Shown here piece by piece: positions 8,418 to 17,281 of a stretch of DNA of 64,000 bases. Under the pieces are notes generated by a model. That model saw nothing but the letters and a program-made list of their open reading frames with translations. It was not told where the DNA came from and ran no database searches. The first letter of the stretch is position 1; each line of letters starts with the position of its first letter. The DNA is from Flavobacterium saccharophilum (GTDB taxonomy: Bacteria; Bacteroidota; Bacteroidia; Flavobacteriales; Flavobacteriaceae): positions 62,001-126,000 of the forward strand of contig NZ_FRBY01000005.1 of NCBI RefSeq assembly GCF_900142735.1. The letters run 5' to 3'. The position numbers and the translations under genes are program-made.

Positions 8418-9803
8418 ATGAAAACACTTTTTAATACATCGATCAATGCCTTGTGCTGTATTATTATAATTTCGATGTTCTCCTGTGATTCGTTTGTAGA
8501 AGTTGATCTGCCAAAATCCCAGCTGACCACGCCAACTGTTTTTGAAGACTATAATACTGCCAGTGCAGCACTTTTAAATATTTACTCCAATATTAGGGAT
8601 GCGGGAATTTTCACTGGAACAGCTGTAGGTATTTCAAATCAGCTTGGCAACTATGCAGATGAAATTAAAAGCAGTGAAAGTCCAACCAATTCCAGTTTAA
8701 GTTTTTATAAAAATACACTTTTGCCCGCCAACACTGTTATCAGTGGGTACTGGAACGCAGCTTATAATCAAATTTATGCTGCAAATGGGATAATCGAAGG
8801 CTCAGCTGCAAGTAGCAATCTTACCCTTGATCAGAAGAATCAGCTTCAGGGAGAAGCATTGTTTATCAGGGCACTGGTTCATTTCTATCTTACAAACCTT
8901 TTTGGAGATATACCCTATATTACTAGCACTGATTATAAAGAAAACAGCACTGTTAGCAGAAAACCTGTTGCGGAGATATATGGAAAGGTTACAACAGATC
9001 TTGAAAATGCTATTCTTTTACTGCCTGTTCAGTATCAGGGACAGGAAAGAGTGCGTCCTAATGTTTTAACTGCAAAAGCTCTTCTTGCCAGAGTCTATTT
9101 GTATTCAAAAGCTTATCCGGAAGCGGCAAATGCCTCCTCTGCTGTACTTAACAGAGAAGAACTTTATCATCTGGAAAGTCCCGACCGTACATTTTTATTG
9201 AATTCAAATGAAACTATATGGCAGCTGCAGGCTGGAGCTGCAGGCAGAAATACAGCAGAAGCTGCCACTTTTACTTTTATTTCGATTCCTCCCCCTCGTG
9301 TTTCGCTCAGCAGTTTTCTGGTCGATTCATTTGGAGCTGGTGATCTGCGCAGGTCCCTATGGATAAAAGCAGTTAAAAAAAATACTTCTACATTTTACCA
9401 CGCATATAAATACAAAGAAAACAACTCAACAGCAGTTTCAAAAGAATATGCAATAATGTTTCGATTAGCCGAGCAGTATCTTATCAGAGCAGAGGCCAGG
9501 GCCTATCAGGGGGATCTCATTGGTGCCAAGGAAGATTTAAATAAAGTAAGGCATCGCGCAGGCCTTATTGCCACTTCAGCTGCAACGCAGCAGGAAATTT
9601 TGGACGCCATAATTATTGAGAGAAAATGGGAACTTTTTACTGAGTACGGGCATCGTTTTTTTGATCTTAAAAGGAAGGCTAAATTAGACATTGTACTCAG
9701 TGGAATTAAACCTGGCTGGAATACAACTGATAATTTATTACCTATTCCTCAAAGTGAGTTTAGTGCAAATCCTTTTCTTGGTTCTCAAAATCCGGGATAT
9801 TAA
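8418..9803 (+). CDS. SusD/RagB-family surface lipoprotein
   Basis: Extracellular substrate-capturing lid for the SusC-like transporter. The 461-residue protein has a lipoprotein signal with lipobox SMFSC and acylated Cys23. The SusD fold is shown by FIRALVHFYLTNLFGDIPYI (about residues 149-168), the TPR-like helices LTAKALLARVYLYSKAYPEA, the AEQYLIRAEARAYQGDLIGA block (about 350-372) and the RKWELFTEYGHRFFDLKR signature (about 400-417). It ends with FSANPFLGSQNPGY, the usual SusD C-terminal strand. It follows susC by 10 bases and precedes an S9 peptidase gene by 10 bases, a compact three-gene operon. Confidence 0.95.
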   Translation: MKTLFNTSINALCCIIIISMFSCDSFVEVDLPKSQLTTPTVFEDYNTASAALLNIYSNIRDAGIFTGTAVGISNQLGNYADEIKSSESPTNSSLSFYKNTLLPANTVISGYWNAAYNQIYAANGIIEGSAASSNLTLDQKNQLQGEALFIRALVHFYLTNLFGDIPYITSTDYKENSTVSRKPVAEIYGKVTTDLENAILLLPVQYQGQERVRPNVLTAKALLARVYLYSKAYPEAANASSAVLNREELYHLESPDRTFLLNSNETIWQLQAGAAGRNTAEAATFTFISIPPPRVSLSSFLVDSFGAGDLRRSLWIKAVKKNTSTFYHAYKYKENNSTAVSKEYAIMFRLAEQYLIRAEARAYQGDLIGAKEDLNKVRHRAGLIATSAATQQEILDAIIIERKWELFTEYGHRFFDLKRKAKLDIVLSGIKPGWNTTDNLLPIPQSEFSANPFLGSQNPGY

Positions 9804-9813
9804 ATTTATAATT

Positions 9814-12462
9814 ATGTTTTTCAATATAATAAAGAAGCATCTGAGAACCATGAGGTTCTGTGAAATGCAATGCCCACTATATTTAGTTTTATTATTTATT
9901 TTGCCATTAGTAGCCTGTCCCTTATGGGGGCAGGTGGTGCAAAAAAAAGTCTTGTCACCTGATGAGTACCATCTTTGGGGAGACGTTCGTTTAGACAAAG
10001 TAAGCCATGATGAGAAATGGGTAGTATACAATATGGAGTATACCAGCGGAAACGATACTTTATTTGTTCAGAATATCGAAAAAAACACTACATATGCTTT
10101 TCCGGACGGCGAAAACGGCAGCTTTGCGCCTAATGATATATTCGTTTGCCATTCAGGAGATAACCTGCATATTCTTAATTTGAAAACTGCAAAAAAAGAA
10201 ACAGTACCCAATGTGATGCAGTATTCATTAAGTGAAACAGGATATTTAATTTGTTTGCGAACAAATAAGAATAATAAAAAAAACCTTGAAATCAGATCGA
10301 TGCAAAGCGGAAGCATCAAAAAGATCAATGATATAACTAGTTATCTGATGAGTCCTGATGGTAAAAATTTGATCTATACAACCTTATTGGATAACAGGAA
10401 TGCTATTGCTTTAATTAGTATTAAAAAACCGGAACAGATAAAATGGTTTCAGCAGGACAGCAGGGAAAAATTCATAGGTTTGACATGGCAGAAAGAAGGG
10501 AATGCGCTGGCCTTTATAAAGCAGTATGATGATTCCAAAGAAAATATTTTGTTTCTGTACAACCTATTGAATCATAAATTAGATCATCTTAGCGCATCTG
10601 ATATAAATTTCCCGGAAAATTGGTCCATAGTAAATGACACTTTTCGAAAAATTCTAATATCTGAAGACCTGCAGAAAGTTTTTTTTGCTGTTGTTACCTC
10701 ATCTGCTGTAATACAGCAGGAATCAAATGTTGAGATATGGAATGCAAATGATAAGTGGATATATCCGGTTGAAAAATTTCAGGGCAGTATTGAAAAGAAA
10801 TCAAAATTAGGTTTATGGCAGCCTGCAGAAAGCAAAGTAAATATTATTACCTCAAATGAGTTATCAAGTGTTATGCTTACAACCGATATGAAGTATGCTG
10901 TACTATCAAATCCCAAAGAGTATGAACCCCAATTTGAAATAGAAGGTCCGAGAGATTATTACATCTTAAACTTGAAAACTTTCGAGAAAAAATTAATTCT
11001 GGAAAAACATCCCTATGATTTAGAGGCATTGAACCCTTCGCCCACAGGAAAATACCTGGCGTACTTTAAAGAAAATAACTGGTGGGTTTATAATACGTCC
11101 ACTGATACCCATACAAATATTACTGCCTCAACAGGCATTAAATTCAAGGGAAAAAAGCAGGAACTTGTTCCGGAATCAGTCTATGGAAATCCAGGGTGGA
11201 CAAAAAAAGACAATGAGATTATCTTATACGACCAATACGATATTTGGGCCATTACCCCTGATGGAAGTAATTTTAGAAGATTAACTAAAGGAAGGGAGCA
11301 GCAGATACAATACAGAATTATTAATCCGTCTGTCAATTATAGAAAACTCGTATATGACGGACCCGTTATAGAGACCTTTGACCTGAACAAAAAAATATTT
11401 CTAAGGGCAAAGGGAAATGACGGCAAGATGGGCTGTTTTAGATGGGATAAATCTTCCTTTGAAAAAAGAATAGTCTATTTAGACAGTTATATTGATCAGT
11501 TTAAATACAGTGAGAAAAGAAATAAAATTTTCTATCGAGAGCAAAAATTTGACATGCCTCCGCAACTCGTCATCAGTAATAATTCATCGCTGTCGGTTAG
11601 TTTTTTTAAAAGCAATCCACAGCATGAAAAATACTATTGGGGAAAATCCGAACTGATTAATTTTAAAAATTCAAGAGATCAGAATTTAAAAGCTGTTCTA
11701 TTATATCCTGCCGCTTACAATCCCAAAAAAAAATATCCAATGATTGTTAATATTTATCAGGGTAAAGCCGATGAGCTGCATCTATATCAAAACCCTACCT
11801 TTGCAAACGAAGGAGGATTTAATGTTACTGTAATGACATTGGAAGGATATTTTGTGCTTCTTCCCGATATCAGCCTTATTTACCAGAGCCCAGGTATTTC
11901 TGCTGCTGACTGTGTGGTTTCTGCAACAACGGCAGTAATAAAAAAAGGGATTGTAAATTCGGCAAAAATAGGGCTTATGGGACATTCTTTCGGCGGATAT
12001 GAGACCGCTTTTACTATTACACAGACCCCTATGTTTGCTGCTGCAATTGCCAGTGGGGCGATAACGGACCTGGTAAGCCTTTATTATTCTGTCGGCAGAT
12101 CTGGAAATCCGGAAATGTGGCGCTTTGAGGGCGAACAATGGAATATGGGTGGATCTCCACATGATATACCATCAAGCTATCATGCTAATTCACCTCTTCC
12201 AAATGCTGTAAATATTCAATCACCTCTACTGCTGTGGAGTGGTAAAAATGACAAACAGGTAGATATACACCAGAGTTTAGAATTTTACCTGGCAATGCGC
12301 CGATTAAAGAAAAAAAGCATCATGCTTTTATATGCTGATGAAGGTCATGTTTTTACAAAACCAGACAATCAAAAAGACATTACGATACGCATGATAGAAT
12401 GGTTTAATTACTTCTTGAAGGATGATCATTCCTATTCTTGGATTAATAAAGGAGTACAATAG
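9814..12462 (+). CDS. S9 family prolyl oligopeptidase / dipeptidyl-peptidase-like serine peptidase
   Basis: Secreted or periplasmic peptidase likely to cut peptides imported by the neighbouring SusC/SusD pair. The N-terminal region (to about residue 620) is a beta-propeller with repeated strands such as YLAYFKENNWWVYNTSTD and NEIILYDQYDIWAITPDG. The C-terminal alpha/beta-hydrolase carries the triad Ser725 (GHSFGGY), Asp813 (KNDKQVD) and His845 (DEGHVF). Start chosen at ATG 9814, 10 bases after the susD stop, giving 882 residues and a signal peptide ending near CPLWGQ; an ATG at 9850 is also possible. A longer reading from 9691 would overlap susD deeply and is unlikely. Confidence 0.9.
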   Translation: MFFNIIKKHLRTMRFCEMQCPLYLVLLFILPLVACPLWGQVVQKKVLSPDEYHLWGDVRLDKVSHDEKWVVYNMEYTSGNDTLFVQNIEKNTTYAFPDGENGSFAPNDIFVCHSGDNLHILNLKTAKKETVPNVMQYSLSETGYLICLRTNKNNKKNLEIRSMQSGSIKKINDITSYLMSPDGKNLIYTTLLDNRNAIALISIKKPEQIKWFQQDSREKFIGLTWQKEGNALAFIKQYDDSKENILFLYNLLNHKLDHLSASDINFPENWSIVNDTFRKILISEDLQKVFFAVVTSSAVIQQESNVEIWNANDKWIYPVEKFQGSIEKKSKLGLWQPAESKVNIITSNELSSVMLTTDMKYAVLSNPKEYEPQFEIEGPRDYYILNLKTFEKKLILEKHPYDLEALNPSPTGKYLAYFKENNWWVYNTSTDTHTNITASTGIKFKGKKQELVPESVYGNPGWTKKDNEIILYDQYDIWAITPDGSNFRRLTKGREQQIQYRIINPSVNYRKLVYDGPVIETFDLNKKIFLRAKGNDGKMGCFRWDKSSFEKRIVYLDSYIDQFKYSEKRNKIFYREQKFDMPPQLVISNNSSLSVSFFKSNPQHEKYYWGKSELINFKNSRDQNLKAVLLYPAAYNPKKKYPMIVNIYQGKADELHLYQNPTFANEGGFNVTVMTLEGYFVLLPDISLIYQSPGISAADCVVSATTAVIKKGIVNSAKIGLMGHSFGGYETAFTITQTPMFAAAIASGAITDLVSLYYSVGRSGNPEMWRFEGEQWNMGGSPHDIPSSYHANSPLPNAVNIQSPLLLWSGKNDKQVDIHQSLEFYLAMRRLKKKSIMLLYADEGHVFTKPDNQKDITIRMIEWFNYFLKDDHSYSWINKGVQ

Positions 12463-12475
12463 AAATTTATATAAA

Positions 12476-12501
12476 AATGCAGTCCCAAATGGGACTGCAT
12501 T
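12476..12501. terminator. Bidirectional terminator between S9 peptidase and the small exported protein
   Basis: A perfect 11-bp stem AATGCAGTCCC/GGGACTGCATT with loop AAAT. On the minus strand it is followed by ATTTTTATA, so it terminates the convergent minus-strand gene best; on the plus strand the T-run is weak. Confidence 0.8.
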
Positions 12502-12519
12502 CTTCCATGAAAACGAAAA

Positions 12520-12816
12520 TTACTGACCATTTACAACACGATATAAAGGTTGAACACAATTGTTTTGGTCATCTTTTTCATAAGCAACAGGACCTGATGT
12601 TACGTTAAGACGACATAGCTGAGGCTTTTGAATGTTAGAGCAATCTATTGGTTCTTCTTCAGTACAGTCTCCATTTGAATCAGGAAAGTATCCTGGTCGA
12701 ATGGCAAGGGTATCTGCTTTTGGCGAACTCTGCATGGAGGTAGTTGCAAAAGCTCCTGCCATTGCCAATAATACGGCAGCCACAGGCATCCCATTTTTTA
12801 AAAATAAACTTTTCAT
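12520..12816 (-). CDS. Small exported Cys-containing protein (DUF6520-like)
   Basis: A 98-residue exported protein. The first 30 residues are a signal sequence (MKSLFLKNGMPVAAVLLAMA, then GAFATT). The mature part is polar, with four cysteines (C51, C59, C68, C87) that could form two disulfides, and a GYFPDSNGDC to RVVNGQ core. I recognise the general pattern of the short flavobacterial proteins annotated DUF6520, typically found beside MauE/DoxX-like membrane proteins, as here (about 80 bases downstream of the MauE-like gene, same strand). Its role is unknown. The redox-type neighbour and the secreted peptidase suggest a disulfide-bonded secreted peptide or a small surface protein, which is inference. 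Confidence 0.72.
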   Translation of the reverse strand: MKSLFLKNGMPVAAVLLAMAGAFATTSMQSSPKADTLAIRPGYFPDSNGDCTEEEPIDCSNIQKPQLCRLNVTSGPVAYEKDDQNNCVQPLYRVVNGQ

Positions 12817-12897
12817 AATATTAAATTTAAAATTATAATTTGATCTACTTTTTCTACAGGTTTCGATCTGTTTCCTGTCACCAGCGCTGGTAAATTT

Positions 12898-14427
12898 TTA
12901 ATTATTGAATTTCATTTCATTCTTAATTATTTTTTTTAGTTCATAAACCACAAGATCATTCCCAATTATAGCATACAAATGCGTATCAGTTGCTGCAAAA
13001 GAATTAAGGACTTTGCTCGAAGTATGGAAGAGAGGAAAACTGAGCAGATATGTATTGTTTTTTAGATTGTATACATCTATAATAAAGGATTTATCCCATA
13101 ACTTTTTATTCTCATACCTGCCCTTTACCCTGGAGTGCACGAAGAGCAGATTGCCGACTACTGCGGCATTTGCATTTACTACGAATGATGGCGTGGACAT
13201 TGCATATTGTTTTCCATCCCTGAGGAGTGAAACCTTTAAATTTGGATGGCTTATAGTATCAATGGTATGTCCTCTGGTGATAAGTTTTCCGTTTTTTTCA
13301 GCGGTCATAAATTCATTGCGGTAATAGTATAGGTAGACAATTTTCTTTGCAGCTTCACTGTACAGAAGCGTTCCATCAGTATCAAAAATGCCATCATTGC
13401 GGCTCTGCAGAAGTTCTCTGCTATATGTTGTTTTTTGTTCGGCGTCAGCATTATAAATCCCCAAAACATTTGCCAGTTTTTTTGAATTGTTTGATCTGAA
13501 TACCGCCATGCTGCTGTCAATTGGGACTATCCTTGTAAAGTAAGGAACTGAGTTTAATTCTCTAGTGATGGTCCAGTTTTTCATATCTCCTCTAAGAAGC
13601 ACAGGAACATTGCCGTCCGATAAATAAAAATAGGGTTCTCTGACACTTATCGTAATTGATTGGAAGGGGAATTTTTTTGCATCGAAATGCAGTTTATCTA
13701 ATTTTTTGTTCTTTAGATTTTGGTCCAATGAAAGTACATACATTGGATATTGATAGTTTCCAAGATAGATCCTGTTATTTGCAAAACCGGCAATATAATA
13801 TGAATGATGTTTTAAATCTATTGTATTTGAAAACTCAGCTGGATGATTTGGATATGTTCTTATAAAAGGGTTGTTATGATGTATGATATTTTCAGAGGAA
13901 AGAAATAAAATAAACACAATCAGTATACTGCCAACAATAATTCCAATTGTTAATTTAACCGTTCTGGTGCCTGTTGTAGATGCAGTAGCATTAATGTTGG
14001 TTTGTTTTTCTAGCACAATTGCAAAAAGGGCCAGGACAATAAATGTACAATTGAAAATCAAGTGCATATTCCAGCTCATTTTCTCTAAAATCCCTCCGCA
14101 GGAACAGGGAATAAAAGAACTGAAATTTAGAATTATAAAAATATAAGCAGAAAACATTGTCATCAAACCCAGTCCAGCATACAAACCTATTGATTGCAAT
14201 TTGGGTACTAGCAGTGCTGCAGCGATTAATAGTTCAATACTAATTACCAGCCACGAAATCCACGAGGCATAAATACTTAATAATGGAGACTGACCAAGCT
14301 GCACTTCAAAATTCTCAAAATTCAATAATTTACTTACTGCTGCATAAACAAAAAGAATTGTATACAAGAGACAAATGATCTCCGCAATTGCTTTTTTACT
14401 ATGTAAATTTAATTTTTTCATCTTCAC
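12898..14427 (-). CDS. MauE/DoxX-family redox-associated membrane protein with large C-terminal domain
   Basis: Inner-membrane protein of 509 residues. The N-terminal part (about 12-140) has four predicted transmembrane helices in the MauE/DoxX arrangement, with a C108-x-C110 motif (IPCSCGG) at the membrane boundary that resembles redox-active sites feeding disulfide formation. A fifth helix (about 157-178) leads to an extracytoplasmic domain of about 320 residues with repeated strands (YYIAGFANNRIYLGNYQYPM, GNLLFVHSRVKG, DTHLYAIIGNDLVVYEL), possibly a propeller. It is the first gene of a two-gene minus-strand unit with the small Cys-containing exported protein, supporting a role in that protein's oxidative maturation. 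Family by pattern; function inferred. Confidence 0.75.
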   Translation of the reverse strand: MKMKKLNLHSKKAIAEIICLLYTILFVYAAVSKLLNFENFEVQLGQSPLLSIYASWISWLVISIELLIAAALLVPKLQSIGLYAGLGLMTMFSAYIFIILNFSSFIPCSCGGILEKMSWNMHLIFNCTFIVLALFAIVLEKQTNINATASTTGTRTVKLTIGIIVGSILIVFILFLSSENIIHHNNPFIRTYPNHPAEFSNTIDLKHHSYYIAGFANNRIYLGNYQYPMYVLSLDQNLKNKKLDKLHFDAKKFPFQSITISVREPYFYLSDGNVPVLLRGDMKNWTITRELNSVPYFTRIVPIDSSMAVFRSNNSKKLANVLGIYNADAEQKTTYSRELLQSRNDGIFDTDGTLLYSEAAKKIVYLYYYRNEFMTAEKNGKLITRGHTIDTISHPNLKVSLLRDGKQYAMSTPSFVVNANAAVVGNLLFVHSRVKGRYENKKLWDKSFIIDVYNLKNNTYLLSFPLFHTSSKVLNSFAATDTHLYAIIGNDLVVYELKKIIKNEMKFNN

Positions 14428-14598
14428 AGATTTTGAAAATCATTCCTGTTTCAAATTCTAGAAAGGATATCTTAACTTGAAGTTTTACTAATTAGAATTT
14501 GATAAGACAAAATTACAGTGACCTCTGCAATAAACTGTTACCGAAAACAAGCCAAGATTTTTCAAAAACAATCAATCATAGTTAAAAAAATAAAAAAA

Positions 14599-14630
14599 GA
14601 CATTACTAAACTATTTTGTTTAGCAATGCC
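14599..14630 (-). terminator. Terminator of the 99-aa gene
   Basis: On the minus strand GGCATTGCTAAAC and GTTTAGTAATGTC form a 13-bp stem with one wobble, followed by a run of T. It sits just after the stop codon of the gene at 14659. Confidence 0.75.
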
Positions 14631-14658
14631 TTGATTAAATAATTCAATTCAAAGAAAA

Positions 14659-14958
14659 TTACTTACCCGTTTCACTCAACGTTTTTAGTTTTTCACTAAG
14701 TTCAATCAGTCCGGCTTTTTGTAAACATTCATCTCCAAAGAATCTTAACTCCTGAAGATTTTCGTCTGGGATACTCGTCATGAGAATTGAGGGTTTGTCA
14801 TTGTCATTAACAGATAATCCACGTTCAATAACATGGTTCAATAATAATACATTTTTTCGTGAAATTTTCAAATCAATCTTCACTACATCATTCATGCCTG
14901 GGATACTAAGTACAGTATCAAAAACCTTGGCCACATCATTTGTTGTCATAATCTTCAC
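14659..14958 (-). CDS. Hypothetical protein (99 aa)
   Basis: Unrecognised, single-copy reading frame with its own terminator, which supports it as a real gene. The 99 residues start MKIMTTNDVAKVFDTVLSIP and contain KIDLKISRKNVLLLNHVIER followed by two helices ending KLKTLSETGK. No signal peptide, membrane segment or known motif is visible. The start may be the methionine at residue 1 or 4. It lies at the left flank of the mobilisation region and points away from it, and could belong to the island or the chromosome. Confidence 0.6.
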   Translation of the reverse strand: MKIMTTNDVAKVFDTVLSIPGMNDVVKIDLKISRKNVLLLNHVIERGLSVNDNDKPSILMTSIPDENLQELRFFGDECLQKAGLIELSEKLKTLSETGK

Positions 14959-15585
14959 GCTTTTAATTAATAATTTATTTCTACAAAGGTATAAAGCCAG
15001 TCTTAAAGTGTCATGGACATAATATGTCCATCATAGGTAAAATCCATTTCGCTTACTTAATTTTGTCTCTGAAATAAAAAGGAAAGGTTAAAATGAGCAA
15101 TCAAAAACCTTCCCTAAAACGGTCAGGATTTTGTTGTTTTGAAATTGGTTTATTGCTTTGAAAGAGCACGTTTTTCAATCTAAGATTCGGAAGATAAATT
15201 GGCATAATTGCTACCCAGTTATAATAGTTCTGAATTTTATGCAGTGTGCACTTTCCTTGCGTTCTAAAATAAAATGAAACAGATTTTATAAAAGGATATT
15301 GAAACTTTAATGACTTAATGGATACGGCATTGAATTTCCGGAATACTAGAATTAATACATCACATAGTATAAAAAAAGTCTGTAAAAAAGAAAATTATGT
15401 TTTGAGTGTTTTGGAAATATCGAAATATCGGAAAGACACTTAAAGTATCAGGAAGATTGCAACGTTCCTGCAATCAGCAAGATGTCCTGTTGTTAAACAC
15501 CAGCCTTCTTGCTGCTCCACACTCGGGACTCGTTAGCAGTGATACTGGAAGAATAAAAAGAGCTTGATAATAATGAAAAAGAGAG
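14959..15585. other. 627-base spacer upstream of the mob genes, candidate oriT
   Basis: No coding frame was found. Close to the relaxase genes it holds an inverted repeat GATTGCA(15455-15461)/TGCAATC(15469-15475) and a second imperfect one, GCTGCT/AGCAG, around 15512-15541 with a GC-richer loop. Hairpins directly upstream of mobC/relaxase genes are where origins of transfer usually lie. The nick site itself cannot be recognised. Confidence 0.35.
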
Positions 15586-15981
15586 ATGATGAAAAGAGAA
15601 AATTCAAACAGAACACGCATTGTCGGGTTACGGTTTACACCCGAAGAGTATGCAAAAATTGAAAAAAAATGGAAAGCAAGTACTTGCCGCAAGCTTAGCG
15701 ATTACATCCGAAAGCACCTATTTAACAAATCTATAAACACCACTTACAGGAATCAGTCTTTGGATGATATGATCCATGAAATGACCCAGTTGTTCAGGCA
15801 ATTAAATGGCATTGGAAACAACTTCAATCAGGCGGTAAAAAAACTGCATACACTAAATCAAATTCCGGAATTCAAGGTATGGATTATAAGTGCTGAACTG
15901 GATAAAAAAATCCTTTTTGATAAGATGGATGAAATCAAAATATACATCCAGAAAATCTCGGAAAAATGGTTGCGATCATAA
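15586..15981 (+). CDS. MobC-like plasmid mobilisation relaxosome protein
   Basis: Accessory DNA-binding protein that helps the relaxase nick at oriT. The 131-residue protein has an N-terminal ribbon-helix-helix-like segment (NRTRIVGLRFTPEEYAKIEK to LSDYIRKHLF) and a conserved helical part with NGIGNNFNQAVKKLH, the motif typical of MobC/BmgB-type proteins. It overlaps the relaxase start by 16 bases, indicating translational coupling. Bacteroidota elements often call the equivalent gene mobA, so I leave the symbol empty. Confidence 0.85.
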   Translation: MMKRENSNRTRIVGLRFTPEEYAKIEKKWKASTCRKLSDYIRKHLFNKSINTTYRNQSLDDMIHEMTQLFRQLNGIGNNFNQAVKKLHTLNQIPEFKVWIISAELDKKILFDKMDEIKIYIQKISEKWLRS

Positions 15982-17270
15982 AGACCGGACATTCCCTTCA
16001 CAAGGTTTTTTATTACAATGAAAACAAAGTAAAAGAGCATGTGGCAGAATGTATAGGAGCCGGAAATTATCCTATTGATGTTGATAAAATGGGACCTACT
16101 GTAAAACTGAACCGATTTTTAAAACAGCTGGAACTAAATGAAAATGTAAAACGAAACAGTGTACATATTTCGATCAACTTTGATCCGTCAGAAAATTATT
16201 CCAAGGAAAAATTAATGGCTGTTGCTGATTCGTATATGGAAAAAATCGGATTTAGCCAGCAGCCTTATCTGGTATATCAGCATCATGATTCCGGACATCC
16301 GCACATCCATCTGGTCTCCATAAATGTTCAAAGGGATGGTACACGAATTGACATGCAAAATATTGGTAAAAACCGATCTGAACCGGCAAGAAAAGAAATC
16401 GAAGAAAGCTTTGGACTTGTTAAGGCGCAAGGGAATAAAAACAGTCTGGATTTCCAGATCAAACCAATCACGTCAGGAAAGATTCAATACGGGCGAAGCG
16501 AATCAAAAAAGGCTATTACAAATGTACTGGGTCAGATACTTTCATCATATAAATATACCAGCCTTCCACAGCTTAATGCGGTGCTCAAACAATACAATGT
16601 TTTAGCAGACCGGGGCAATGAAGATTCAACAATGTTTAAAGCAAAAGGATTAATGTACAGGATACTCGATGAAAATGGAAAACCTATTGGTGTACCCATA
16701 AAAGCCAGTCTTTTTTACAACAAGCCTACACTAAAATTTTTAGAAGAAAAATTCGCATCCAATACCACAAATCAAGTCTCAGATAGAAGAAGGGTGAAAA
16801 ACGCCATTGATATGGCATTTTTCAAAGCGCAAATATCCCTCACAGAATTAGTTCAGCTACTGGAAAAAGAGGGTATCAATACTGTTTTTAGAAAAAACGC
16901 AGAAGGTTTACTTTACGGTATTACCTACGTTGACCATACCACAAAATGTGTTTTTAATGGAAGTACACTCGGTAAACAATACAGTGCCAAAGCAATACAG
17001 GAAAGGTGTACGTCAATTAATCAGGAAGAACAAAAAATGCCAAATTTGGTTACTGAAAAATTACACGAAATCAAATTTGAAACACCGAAATCGGAAATAG
17101 TTGCAGCACTGTTTGGAGATGATTTTAGGGATAACAAGTATTTAGGATCCAGTACTATAATGGGCCAATTAGCAGAGATGCTCACACAAGCTGAACAGAC
17201 ATCTAATTACCTTCCATACGAGCTGAAAAACAAAAAGAAAAAAAGAAGAGGACAGTCTAATAATCGATAA
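15966..17270 (+). CDS. Relaxase / mobilisation nuclease
   Basis: Nicks and covalently binds one strand at oriT to start DNA transfer. The 434-residue protein has the relaxase N-terminal domain (PF03432-type): TGHSLHKVFYYNENKV near the start, HISINFDPSE (about 67-76), and the metal-binding histidine cluster YQHHDSGHPHIHLVSINV with H107, H111, H113 and H115. This is followed by a linker and a C-terminal region ending in a basic KKKKRRGQ tail. It overlaps the MobC-like gene and is followed 11 bases later by the coupling protein gene. The length and set of genes fit the mobilisable elements of Bacteroidota. Confidence 0.9.
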   Translation: MVAIIKTGHSLHKVFYYNENKVKEHVAECIGAGNYPIDVDKMGPTVKLNRFLKQLELNENVKRNSVHISINFDPSENYSKEKLMAVADSYMEKIGFSQQPYLVYQHHDSGHPHIHLVSINVQRDGTRIDMQNIGKNRSEPARKEIEESFGLVKAQGNKNSLDFQIKPITSGKIQYGRSESKKAITNVLGQILSSYKYTSLPQLNAVLKQYNVLADRGNEDSTMFKAKGLMYRILDENGKPIGVPIKASLFYNKPTLKFLEEKFASNTTNQVSDRRRVKNAIDMAFFKAQISLTELVQLLEKEGINTVFRKNAEGLLYGITYVDHTTKCVFNGSTLGKQYSAKAIQERCTSINQEEQKMPNLVTEKLHEIKFETPKSEIVAALFGDDFRDNKYLGSSTIMGQLAEMLTQAEQTSNYLPYELKNKKKKRRGQSNNR

Positions 17271-17281
17271 AACTTAAAATT

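Noticed and set aside
5384-9803. SusC/SusD pair as the importer of the agar/porphyran locus
   Set aside because: It is 20 kb away, separated by a mobile island, and its operon ends with a peptidase, not glycosidases.
9691-9813. Upstream extension of the S9 peptidase
   Set aside because: It overlaps the susD C-terminal motif. The ATG at 9814 gives a normal signal peptide and operon spacing.
11782-12162. 126-codon minus-strand reading frame inside the S9 peptidase gene
   Set aside because: It overlaps the conserved catalytic domain on the other strand and its translation resembles nothing.
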